A DNA stretch of 6,504 nucleotides from Paracoccaceae bacterium (GTDB taxonomy: Bacteria > Pseudomonadota > Alphaproteobacteria > Rhodobacterales > Rhodobacteraceae). The DNA is taken from the NCBI GenBank assembly GCA_026982515.1, contig JALSGY010000017.1:1-6504 (forward strand), read 5' to 3'. This document shows, piece by piece, positions 1 to 5,653 of the stretch. Within the stretch, counting starts at the first letter, position 1. Each line of letters starts with the position of its first letter. A program made the position numbers and the translations under genes. Under the pieces are notes generated by a model that saw nothing but the letters and a program-made list of their open reading frames with translations, ran no database searches and was not told where the DNA came from.

Positions 1-80
1 GTGCCGCAGTTCGTCGGGGTGCCCATCGGATGCCACAGGTGGCGGGCGTTGTTTTCCTTGAGAAAGTTCGAGTCCTTCAT
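1..80 (-). CDS. Class III (PLP-dependent) aminotransferase, N-terminal fragment
   Basis: Only the first 26 codons are present; the gene continues past the left edge. Reading leftward from the ATG at 80-78 gives a peptide containing NNARHLWHPMGTP. An aromatic/His-Trp-His-Pro segment this close to the N-terminus is characteristic of class III aminotransferases (omega-amino acid:pyruvate or aspartate aminotransferase family annotations), in the part that precedes the PLP domain. A strong Shine-Dalgarno (GGGGAGGG on the minus strand) lies about six bases before the ATG and supports this start. The gene diverges from the desaturase, and 185 bases separate the two starts. The PLP lysine and the substrate-determining residues are outside the window, so the exact substrate cannot be stated. 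Family assignment is by motif memory from a short peptide. Confidence 0.68.
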   Translation of the reverse strand, partial: MKDSNFLKENNARHLWHPMGTPTNCG

Positions 81-265
81 GGCGGACCCTCCCCGGATGG
101 GCCGCCGGGCAGCGGCGCGGCTGTGTCAGCCTTTACCGGTTCGCAGGCGAGGTGCAAGGGGCGAGGGCCGGCCTTCGTCTTTCGCTTCTGCCCACGGATT
201 GCGTCTTTCGCGCTTGTGGCTGGCGCGATTCGCCCTATGTATGCCCGACAACAAACGAGCAGCCC
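81..265. promoter_or_regulatory. Divergent intergenic region, aminotransferase / desaturase
   Basis: The region separates two divergent starts and so should hold both promoters. Only weak matches are visible. For the aminotransferase (minus strand) there is TTGCAC at 157-152 and TAAAGG at 135-130, with a 16-base spacer. For the desaturase (plus strand) there is TTGTGG at 214-219 and TATGTA at 236-241, also with a 16-base spacer. No strong dyad or terminator was seen. The open frames crossing this stretch look like GC-rich shadow frames. Confidence 0.3.
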
Positions 266-1306
266 ATGACCTCCGATCGAACGCTGCCTGGCGTGCCGGG
301 CACCCCGCTGAGCGCCCGCGACTGGGTGCGGCACCTGGCGAAATACCGCTCTCCCAGCACTTCGCGCAGCATCTTCGAGATTGCCGTCACCGCGTTGCCC
401 TTCCTGGCGCTGTGGGCCGCGGCCTGGGCGGCGCTGTCGGTCAGCTACTGGCTGGCCTTCGCCCTGGCTGCGGCCAACGGGCTGTTCCTGGTCCGCCTGT
501 TTGCCATCCAGCACGATTGCGGCCACGGTGCCTTTTTTCGCAACCGTCACGTGGGCGACTGGGTGGGCCGCGTGCTGGGGGTGGTGACGCTGACGCCCTA
601 TGACGTGTGGAAGCGGTCGCATTCCATCCATCACGCCAGTTCCGGCAATCTCGACAGGCGCGGCATGGGCGATGTCCACACCATGACGGTCGAGGAATAC
701 CGGCAGGCCTCGCGGCTGGGGCGGCTGCGCTACCGGCTCTACCGCCATCCGCTGGTGCTGTTCGGGCTGGGGCCGTCCTTCATCTTCTTCCTCAGCAACC
801 GTCTGCCCTTCGGGCTGATGACCTCGGTGAAGTCCTGGATCAGCGCCATGGGCACCAACGCGGCGATCGGCCTGGTGCTGGCACTGATCGTGTGGTTCGG
901 CGGTTGGGCAACGCTGTGGCTGATCTTCCTTCCCACCAGCCTGGTGGGCGCCTCGATCGGGGTCTGGCTGTTCTTCGTCCAGCACCAGTTCGAGAACGCC
1001 CGCTGGGATCACGACGAGGACTGGGATCTCCACGAGGCCGCTTTCAGCGGCAGTTCTCATTACGTCATGCCGAAGGCGTTGCAGTGGCTGACCGCCAATA
1101 TCGGCATCCACCATGTTCACCACCTCTACAGCCGCATCCCCTTCTACCGTCTGACGGAAGTGCTGCGGGACTTTCCCGCCCTGGTGGGCGCACAGCGGCT
1201 GACCATCCGCGAAAGCCTGGCCTGCGTGAAGCTGCAGCTGTGGGACGAGCGCAGCCGCCGGCTGCTGTCCCGTCAGCAGGCAAGGGCGCTTTACGGCCTG
1301 TCCTGA
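266..1306 (+). CDS. Membrane fatty acid desaturase (delta-12/DesA-like)
   Basis: This is a 346-residue integral membrane di-iron desaturase that would introduce a double bond into membrane-lipid acyl chains, using O2 and an electron donor. All three histidine boxes of the family are present: HDCGH at residues 83-87, HSIHH at 119-123 and HHVHH at 282-286. Hydrophobic stretches at about 36-80 and 163-238 fit the usual two pairs of membrane spans, with the boxes on the cytoplasmic face. The segment RLRYRLYRHPLVLFGLGP (153-170) is typical of the alphaproteobacterial delta-12/omega-3-like clade. The frame stays open upstream to 152, but the ATG at 266 is chosen because family homology begins just after it; its Shine-Dalgarno is weak. 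The last 16 bases overlap the 3' end of the convergent DUF6477 gene. Regioselectivity cannot be read from the sequence. Confidence 0.9.
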   Translation: MTSDRTLPGVPGTPLSARDWVRHLAKYRSPSTSRSIFEIAVTALPFLALWAAAWAALSVSYWLAFALAAANGLFLVRLFAIQHDCGHGAFFRNRHVGDWVGRVLGVVTLTPYDVWKRSHSIHHASSGNLDRRGMGDVHTMTVEEYRQASRLGRLRYRLYRHPLVLFGLGPSFIFFLSNRLPFGLMTSVKSWISAMGTNAAIGLVLALIVWFGGWATLWLIFLPTSLVGASIGVWLFFVQHQFENARWDHDEDWDLHEAAFSGSSHYVMPKALQWLTANIGIHHVHHLYSRIPFYRLTEVLRDFPALVGAQRLTIRESLACVKLQLWDERSRRLLSRQQARALYGLS

Positions 1307-1626
1307 AGGAGAGGCCTTTTCCGGCCCGCGGCCGGGGCGGCCGGCGGATGGGCCTGGGCCAGCTGCGCTTCGCTCATCAGCGCGATGAGAACCTCCACGT
1401 GGCGGGCGATGGAGTAGGCGGCATCCCTTTCACGGCGCTGCTCTTCGAGGCGGGCCTCTTCCGACATCAGCAGATCAAGGGCGTGCCTCGGCGACGGGGC
1501 CTGGGGCAGGCGGAAGATCCGTCTTAGATCGCGCTTGCGGTTGTATTCGGCCAGCCCGTGGCGGGCGGCGCGCACCAGCAGGCGGGGGCGGCGGACATGG
1601 GCGAGCATCGGGGTCATGTCGGTCAT
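1291..1626 (-). CDS. DUF6477 family protein, function unknown
   Basis: This is a small, arginine-rich, probably soluble protein of 111 residues. I recognise it as the DUF6477 family, which is common in Rhodobacteraceae. Its conserved pieces are RRPRLLVRAARHG near residues 12-24 and YSIARHVEVLIALMSEAQL near 71-89; the C-terminal 20 or so residues are Ala/Pro-rich and look disordered. No catalytic motif, signal peptide or membrane span is visible. The start at 1626 is set by an excellent Shine-Dalgarno (AAGGAG at 1639-1634, seven bases before the ATG). A second in-frame ATG at 1617 is less well placed. The gene diverges from the HTH/DUF6456 regulator and converges on the desaturase, overlapping its last 16 bases. 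Because it is divergent with that regulator, a functional or regulatory link is a reasonable inference, but no activity can be read from the sequence. Confidence 0.85.
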   Translation of the reverse strand: MTDMTPMLAHVRRPRLLVRAARHGLAEYNRKRDLRRIFRLPQAPSPRHALDLLMSEEARLEEQRRERDAAYSIARHVEVLIALMSEAQLAQAHPPAAPAAGRKRPLLQDRP

Positions 1627-1760
1627 GGGAAATCTCCTTGTGGCAGTCGGCACATTCTGCCGCGAGGGACGGGGGTGTTGCCGCCCGGGGGGCTGCAGCG
1701 CACGGAGGATTCCGCAAATGTTTACGATTTGGAAACAATCTGTTGACAAGACGCGGAAAA

Positions 1761-1776
1761 TTAATTCTTTGATAAC
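1761..1776 (+). promoter_or_regulatory. CtrA-like site, TTAA-N7-ATAAC
   Basis: The bases read TTAA, seven bases, then ATAAC, one mismatch from the full CtrA consensus TTAA-N7-TTAAC. The site lies in the AT-rich island between the divergent DUF6477 and DUF6456 genes, 108 bases before the DUF6456 start. CtrA is reported to control gafA in Rhodobacter capsulatus, which makes the match more than decorative. Near-matches of this kind do arise by chance in AT-rich DNA, so it remains a candidate. Confidence 0.4.
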
Positions 1777-1778
1777 AA

Positions 1779-1797
1779 ACTCAACCCAAGGTTGAGT
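1779..1797. promoter_or_regulatory. Perfect inverted repeat, candidate operator
   Basis: ACTCAACC (1779-1786) and GGTTGAGT (1790-1797) are exact reverse complements around a CAA centre, giving a 19-base dyad. It begins three bases after the CtrA-like site and lies 86 bases before the DUF6456 start. No T-run follows it and it lies between divergent genes, so an operator is more likely than a terminator. Possible binders (inference only) are the DUF6456 protein itself or a LuxR- or MerR-type dimer. Confidence 0.5.
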
Positions 1798-1883
1798 CGC
1801 AGCGCCGCAAAACGCGGACGGAAAGGAAGGAAAGTGCCGGAGCCTCCCCTGGGCGATCCGGCGCCGCAAGTTGGGGGACAGGC

Positions 1884-3014
1884 ATGCAAGACAACCGTGC
1901 CATACCATCGACCGATGCGCCGGGGGGCGGCGGGCTGCCCGAGGCGGTGCGCCATTATCTGGCCCATACCGAGCTTGGCCTGCCGATCCGGCAGCTGGCC
2001 CGTCTCAGCGGCTGTCACGCCTCGACCGTGCTGCGCCAGATCCGCCGCACCGAGGCGCGCCGCGACGACCCGCTGGTCGATCTGGCCCTGTGCCGGATCG
2101 GGCGGGCCCGGCCCGGTGCCGGGGAAGTTTCAACAGGAACAACGAAGGATCATCTGCCAATGAACGTGCTGTTGCGCCCTGCTGCCCGAACCCCCGACGA
2201 GGCCACCGTCGAGCGTGAAGCGCGCCGGATCCTGCGGCGGCTGAACGAGCCCGGGGCCTGTCTGGCGGTGGCGCGGGAGATGGAAAAGGCGGTGGTGGTG
2301 CGCGAAACCGAAGACGGGCGCACCATCCGCACCGCGGTGGTGGACGGCCCGGTGGCCGAGGCGATGGCGCTGCGCGACTGGATCGCCTGCGGCAAGACGG
2401 GGCGGGTTTCGCGCTACCGGATCACCGCTGCGGGCCGCGCCGCGCTCAAGCGGATGCTGGCCGCGGCGGAGGCCGAACGCGCGGGGCTTGCGGAGGCATC
2501 CGCGCCCTTTGCCAGCCAGCACGCCGAGTGGGAATCCCGCGAGGAACCCGCCGCGGGAGGCGGGCGGGGGCGCAAGCTGCGCTACAATGCCGCCGAATCG
2601 CCGGTGACGGCCATGGCCCGGCGCAAGGACCAGAACGGCAAGCCGTTCCTCTCGGCCGATCTGGTGGCCGCGGCCGAGCGTCTGCGCGAGGATTTCGAAC
2701 TGGCCCAGATGGGGCCGCGGGTGACCCAGAACTGGGAACGTTTCCTCACCGGCGGCGAGCGGGGGGGATTCAGCCCCGAAGCGGGCCCGTGCGACGGCCC
2801 GGCCGGAGCGCGTGCGCGCGTGGCCGAGGCGCTGCGCGACCTTGGCCCCGGCCTGGGCGATGTGGCGCTGCGGGTGTGCTGCTTTCTCGAGGGGCTGGAG
2901 ACGGCGGAAAAGCGCATGGGCTGGTCGGCGCGCTCGGGCAAGATCGTGCTGCGTATCGCGCTGCAGCGCCTCAAGCGCCATTACGAGGAGCGTGGCGACA
3001 GCCTGATCGGCTGA
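1884..3014 (+). CDS. gafA: HTH / DUF6456 transcriptional regulator, probable GafA homologue
   Basis: This is a 376-residue soluble regulator. Residues about 20-62 form a helix-turn-helix (core IRQLARLSGCHASTVLRQIR, 35-54). Residues about 104-192 look like a winged helix ending in the wing-type stretch SRYRITAAGRAAL. A Gly/Arg-rich linker (about 220-231) leads to the C-terminal DUF6456 region (about 232-376), with its conserved block around AMARRKDQNGKPFL, then LREDFELAQMGPRVTQNW, then the basic helical end AEKRMGWSARSGKIVL. The start at 1884 has GGGGGA at 1873-1878, five bases upstream. I recognise the architecture as the family of R. capsulatus GafA (rcc01865), reported to bind the gene transfer agent promoter and activate it, under CtrA and GtaR control; later work ties it to the RNA polymerase omega subunit. 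The identification is from memory. The coding call is much firmer than the gene name, which I put at about 0.6. The alternative is an unnamed DUF6456 regulator. Confidence 0.82.
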   Translation: MQDNRAIPSTDAPGGGGLPEAVRHYLAHTELGLPIRQLARLSGCHASTVLRQIRRTEARRDDPLVDLALCRIGRARPGAGEVSTGTTKDHLPMNVLLRPAARTPDEATVEREARRILRRLNEPGACLAVAREMEKAVVVRETEDGRTIRTAVVDGPVAEAMALRDWIACGKTGRVSRYRITAAGRAALKRMLAAAEAERAGLAEASAPFASQHAEWESREEPAAGGGRGRKLRYNAAESPVTAMARRKDQNGKPFLSADLVAAAERLREDFELAQMGPRVTQNWERFLTGGERGGFSPEAGPCDGPAGARARVAEALRDLGPGLGDVALRVCCFLEGLETAEKRMGWSARSGKIVLRIALQRLKRHYEERGDSLIG

Positions 3015-3060
3015 GGCGGGGGATCTGCCGGGCCTGGCCTCCAGAGGGCCCGGAGTGAAG

Positions 3061-3092
3061 AGGCGCGCGGGGGATGCACACCCCGCGCGCCT
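3061..3092. terminator. Hairpin terminator between convergent DUF6456 gene and catalase
   Basis: A perfect 12-base-pair, almost pure G+C stem (3061-3072 with 3081-3092) encloses an eight-base loop, 46 bases after the DUF6456 stop and 48 bases beyond the catalase stop. The plus strand continues TTGCATTTG, a poor U-tract, and the minus side has none. It is therefore a likely but not textbook terminator, and may act on both convergent genes. Confidence 0.55.
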
Positions 3093-3103
3093 TGCATTTG
3101 CGG

Positions 3104-3128
3104 CCGGCTGCTGCCGGCTGCTGCCGGC
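3104..3128. repeat. Short tandem repeat, 10-base unit x 2.5
   Basis: The unit CCGGCTGCTG occurs at 3104-3113 and 3114-3123 and is followed by a partial third copy (CCGGC). It sits between the hairpin at 3061-3092 and the catalase stop codon, so it would be in the catalase 3' untranslated region. It may be simple slippage; no function is evident. Confidence 0.6.
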
Positions 3129-3140
3129 CCCGGGGGCGGC

Positions 3141-4589
3141 TCAGCCCTCGGCGGCCAGCCTGGCGCGTGCGGCGCGGATGCCGTCGCCGTAGGCCTTGCT
3201 GATCCGGTCGTAGTGGACGAGGACGCGTTCGATGATCTCCTCGGGCACGCCCTGCATTGCCTCCGCGGTGTTCATGTAGAGCCGGGCGCGCTGCTCGTCG
3301 TCCATCAGGTCATGCAGGGCCCGCGGCTGGCTGTAGTCGTCGTTGCCCTCGCGATGGTTGTAGCGGTCGGCATCGCCGGAGATGCGCAGCGGCGGTTCGG
3401 CCACCGAGGGGTCCTCGGCCGGCCCGCCGAAGGAGTTGGGCTCGTAATAGGCATCGTCGGAGAGGTGCCTGTGGCCGAAGAAGTTCATCTGCCCGTCCTT
3501 GTGGTAGTGGTGCACCGGGCATTTCGGGGCGTTCACCGGGAGCGCCTCGTAATGGGTGCCCAGCCGGTAACGGTGCGCGTCGGCATAGGAGAAGATGCGC
3601 GCCTGCAGCACCTTGTCGGGGGAGAACCCGATGCCGGGGACGATGTTGGAGGGGCTGAAGGCCGCCTGTTCGATCTCGGCAAAGTAGTTTTCCGGGTTGC
3701 GGTCGAGCACCATCTCGCCCACCTCGATCAGCGGGTAATCCGCATGCGGCCACACCTTGGTGAGGTCGAACGGGTTGTAGGGGGTCTTCTCGGCATCCAT
3801 CTCGGGCATGATCTGGACCATGAACTTCCAGCGGGGGAAGTTGCCCTCCTCGATGGCGTTGAACAGCGCCTCCTGGTAGCCCTCGCGGGTCTTGCCGATG
3901 ATCTCCTCGCCCTCGCGGTTGGTGTAGAACTCATGGCCCTGCATGGTCTTGAAGTGGAACTTCACCCAGAACCTCTCGCCCTTGTCGTTCCACAGGCTGT
4001 AGGTGTGGGAGCCGTAGCCGTTCATGTGCATCGGCGTCTTCGGCAGGCCGCGGTCGGACATCAGGATGGTCACCTGGTGCAGCGCCTCGGGGCTGAGGCT
4101 CCAGTAATCCCACATCGCGGTAGCCGAGCGCAGGTTGGTTTTCGGGTGGCGCTTCTGGGTGTGGATGAAATCCGGGAACTTGTAGGGATCGCGCAGGAAG
4201 AACACCGGGGTGTTGTTGCCGACCATGTCCCAGTTGCCTTCCTCGGTGTAGAACTTCAGGGCAAAGCCGCGCACGTCGCGTTCGTGGTCGGCGGCGCCCA
4301 GCTCGCCCGCAACGGTTGAAAAGCGCGCCAGCATCGGGGTTTCGGCCCCCGGCTGCAGCACCTTGGCGCGGGTGTATTTCGAGATGTCTCCGGTGATCTT
4401 CAGCGTGCCGTAGGCGCCCCAGCCCTTGGCGTGCACCACCCGCTCGGGGATGCGCTCGCGGTTCTGGTGGGCGAGCTTCTCGATCAGCTGGTAGTCCTGC
4501 AGCAGCACCGGGCCGCGGGGGCCGGCAGTCAGCGAGTTCTGGTTGTCGGCCACGGGGGCGCCGGCGGTGGTGGTGAGTCTCTTGCTCAT
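3141..4589 (-). CDS. katA: Monofunctional heme catalase, small-subunit type
   Basis: This 482-residue cytoplasmic catalase converts hydrogen peroxide to water and oxygen. Its length fits the small-subunit (clade 3) group, not the roughly 700-residue large-subunit enzymes. Key residues are visible: the distal catalytic His53 in ERVVHAKGWGAYG, Asn126 in GNNTPVFF, and the proximal heme ligand Tyr335 in RIFSYADAHRYRLG. RFSTV at 90-94 is also typical of the family. The segment NAPKCPVHHYHKDGQMNF (353-370) is usual in bacterial KatA-type enzymes. The start at 4589 has a clear Shine-Dalgarno (AAGGAG on the minus strand, 4601-4596). The gene diverges from oxyR across 92 bases, the classical arrangement for a peroxide-inducible catalase, so OxyR control is strongly suggested. 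Nothing is broken or missing. Local naming (katA, katB or katE) differs between species. Confidence 0.97.
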   Translation of the reverse strand: MSKRLTTTAGAPVADNQNSLTAGPRGPVLLQDYQLIEKLAHQNRERIPERVVHAKGWGAYGTLKITGDISKYTRAKVLQPGAETPMLARFSTVAGELGAADHERDVRGFALKFYTEEGNWDMVGNNTPVFFLRDPYKFPDFIHTQKRHPKTNLRSATAMWDYWSLSPEALHQVTILMSDRGLPKTPMHMNGYGSHTYSLWNDKGERFWVKFHFKTMQGHEFYTNREGEEIIGKTREGYQEALFNAIEEGNFPRWKFMVQIMPEMDAEKTPYNPFDLTKVWPHADYPLIEVGEMVLDRNPENYFAEIEQAAFSPSNIVPGIGFSPDKVLQARIFSYADAHRYRLGTHYEALPVNAPKCPVHHYHKDGQMNFFGHRHLSDDAYYEPNSFGGPAEDPSVAEPPLRISGDADRYNHREGNDDYSQPRALHDLMDDEQRARLYMNTAEAMQGVPEEIIERVLVHYDRISKAYGDGIRAARARLAAEG

Positions 4590-4634
4590 GGCTCTCTCCT
4601 TCGATTGATCTGCGAGGAGGGTAGGGGATGTGGA

Positions 4635-4668
4635 TGATAAAATAAAATTGTCTTTTGTTTCATTATCA
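4635..4668. promoter_or_regulatory. Candidate OxyR operator: TGATAA-N22-TTATCA
   Basis: A 6+6 inverted repeat (TGATAA at 4635-4640, TTATCA at 4663-4668) spans the AT-rich centre of the catalase/oxyR intergenic region. A second dyad, AATTG-N16-CAATT (4646-4650, 4667-4671), overlaps it. The right arm overlaps the presumed catalase -35, where an activating LysR-type regulator would contact polymerase. The spacing does not fit the four ATAG elements of E. coli OxyR sites, so the exact operator is uncertain. Confidence 0.35.
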
Positions 4669-4669
4669 A
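4641..4669 (-). promoter_or_regulatory. Candidate catalase promoter
   Basis: On the minus strand, TTGATA (4669-4664) and TTTATT (4646-4641) are separated by exactly 17 bases. Transcription would begin near 4634 and leave a leader of about 45 bases before the catalase ATG, containing its Shine-Dalgarno. It is the best sigma-70-like match in this intergenic region. Confidence 0.45.
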
Positions 4670-4676
4670 TTAGAAA
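4648..4676 (+). promoter_or_regulatory. Candidate oxyR promoter, nearly leaderless
   Basis: On the plus strand, TTGTCT (4648-4653) and TAGAAA (4671-4676) are 17 bases apart, each matching four of six consensus positions. Transcription would start at about 4682-4684, on or beside the oxyR ATG. It overlaps the oppositely oriented catalase promoter, which would allow OxyR to govern both. Confidence 0.35.
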
Positions 4677-4681
4677 ACCTT

Positions 4682-5626
4682 ATGGCAATTTCACTTCGAC
4701 AGCTCAGCTATTTCACCGCTCTGGCCGAGGCGGGCTCTTTCGCCCGTGCCGCCGAGCGGGTGCATGTCACGCAACCGGCGCTTTCTCAGCAGATCCGCGA
4801 ACTGGAGGCCAGCCTCGGGGTCGAGCTGGTGGAGCGCCTGCCGCGCGGCATCCGCCTGACCCGCGCGGGCCACGAGGTGCACGCCCGCGCCCTGCAGATC
4901 CTTTCCCAGGTCAACGATCTGCAGGGCGCGGTGCGCTTTCATCACGGGCTGGGGGGGCGGCTGTATCTGGGGCTGATTCCCACCGTGGCCCCTTATCTGC
5001 TGCCCGGGGTGCTGACCGGCATCCGCACCCGCGATGTCACGCTGGAGCTGCGGGTGCACGAGGCCCAGACCGCCACCGTGCTGCGCGATCTCTCGGAGGG
5101 GCGGATCGATGCCGCCGTGATCGCCCTGCCGGTGCCCGAGCCGGGCTTCACCGCCGAGCCGCTGTTCGAGGATCGCTTCCTGCTGGCGGGGTCGGCCGAA
5201 AGCCTGCGCCCCTTCGAGGCGGAGCCGGCCCTGACCCCCACGCATGTTCCGCCCGATCGGCTGCTTCTGCTGGACGAGGGCCATTGCCTGGCCGATCAGG
5301 CGCTGGAGGTGTGCGGCCTCAAGCACCGCCGGAAGACGGATCTCGGGGCCTCCTCCCTGGGCACCCTGAGCGGGCTGGTGGCGCAGGGCTTCGGGCTGAC
5401 CTTCCTGCCCGAGATCGCCGCGGGCAGCGAGACCGCGGGCGGGCAGCTGGCCCTGGCGCGCTTTTCCCCCCCCGAGCCCAGCCGCACCATCGCCCTGGTC
5501 CGGCGTGCCTCCAGCGCCGGGGGGGCCTGGTTCGACGATCTGGCGGCGATCCTGCGTACGGCGGGCGAGGCGCTGACGGCCACGGCGCGCAGCGCGGTGC
5601 CGGCGCGCGCGGGTTCGTCTCGCTGA
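4682..5626 (+). CDS. oxyR: OxyR, LysR-type hydrogen peroxide sensor and regulator
   Basis: This is a 314-residue LysR-family regulator. The N-terminal winged helix-turn-helix covers about residues 1-62 (SLRQLSYFTALAEAGSFARA, then VTQPALSQQIRELE), and the periplasmic-binding-like sensor domain runs from about 92 to 300. The sensor contains GHCLADQALEVC with Cys202 and Cys211 nine residues apart, matching the Cys199/Cys208 disulfide switch of E. coli OxyR and its surrounding GHCLxDQA sequence; this separates OxyR from other LysR proteins. The ATG at 4682 is chosen over a TTG at 4655 because LysR proteins begin just before the LRQL motif and the putative promoter overlaps the upstream part. No Shine-Dalgarno is visible. 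The last 15 or so residues are low-complexity. The gene diverges from the catalase it presumably controls and may autoregulate; the peroxiredoxin downstream is convergent. Confidence 0.95.
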   Translation: MAISLRQLSYFTALAEAGSFARAAERVHVTQPALSQQIRELEASLGVELVERLPRGIRLTRAGHEVHARALQILSQVNDLQGAVRFHHGLGGRLYLGLIPTVAPYLLPGVLTGIRTRDVTLELRVHEAQTATVLRDLSEGRIDAAVIALPVPEPGFTAEPLFEDRFLLAGSAESLRPFEAEPALTPTHVPPDRLLLLDEGHCLADQALEVCGLKHRRKTDLGASSLGTLSGLVAQGFGLTFLPEIAAGSETAGGQLALARFSPPEPSRTIALVRRASSAGGAWFDDLAAILRTAGEALTATARSAVPARAGSSR

Positions 5627-5653
5627 ACCCGTGCGCCCCGGCGGCATGAAAAG

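Larger units (their letters stand above)
1627..1883. promoter_or_regulatory. Divergent promoter region, DUF6477 / DUF6456 regulator
   Basis: This 257-base gap contains a sharply AT-rich island (about 1715-1795) in an otherwise very GC-rich window. A consensus -35 hexamer TTGACA is at 1743-1748 on the plus strand. No -10 sits at the ideal spacing, and the best candidates are TTTGAT (1768-1773) or TTGATA (1769-1774). On the minus strand TTGTCA (1749-1744) could serve the DUF6477 gene, with a weak CGTAAA at 1726-1721. Either promoter would give a leader of roughly 90-100 bases. The island also holds the CtrA-like site and inverted repeat listed separately. The assignment of exact promoters is tentative; the location of regulatory DNA here is likely. 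Confidence 0.5.

Noticed and set aside
77..1123. Long minus-strand open frame antisense to the desaturase
   Set aside because: The plus strand carries all three histidine boxes and membrane spans; the antisense product is a His/Gln/Pro-rich shadow typical of high-GC DNA.
1321..1335. CCGGCC-CGC-GGCCGG hairpin just past the desaturase stop
   Set aside because: The stem is only six base pairs, no T-run follows on either strand, and it lies inside the DUF6477 coding region, so it is not called a terminator.
1742..1750. DnaA-box-like sequence (TTGTCAACA on the minus strand) in the AT-rich island
   Set aside because: It has two mismatches to the consensus, stands alone and overlaps a plausible -35 element; there is no origin-like cluster.
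1834..2163. GTG-initiated frame of 109 codons with AAGGA upstream, overlapping the start of the DUF6456 gene
   Set aside because: Its translation is a Cys/Arg/Pro-rich shadow with no recognisable motif, while the overlapping frame from 1884 encodes a clear HTH and runs on into DUF6456. The purine run is more likely part of the leader.
2130..2981. Long minus-strand open frame antisense to the DUF6456 gene
   Set aside because: It is His/Arg-rich with no domain, whereas the sense frame has a recognisable HTH and DUF6456 block.
3213..4319. Long plus-strand open frame antisense to the catalase
   Set aside because: The minus strand encodes a full-length catalase with all active-site residues; the antisense frame is compositionally biased and has no motif.
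4655..4681. Upstream TTG start for oxyR adding nine residues
   Set aside because: There is no Shine-Dalgarno, the extension is not LysR-like, and it overlaps the AT-rich promoter; the ATG at 4682 fits the family start.
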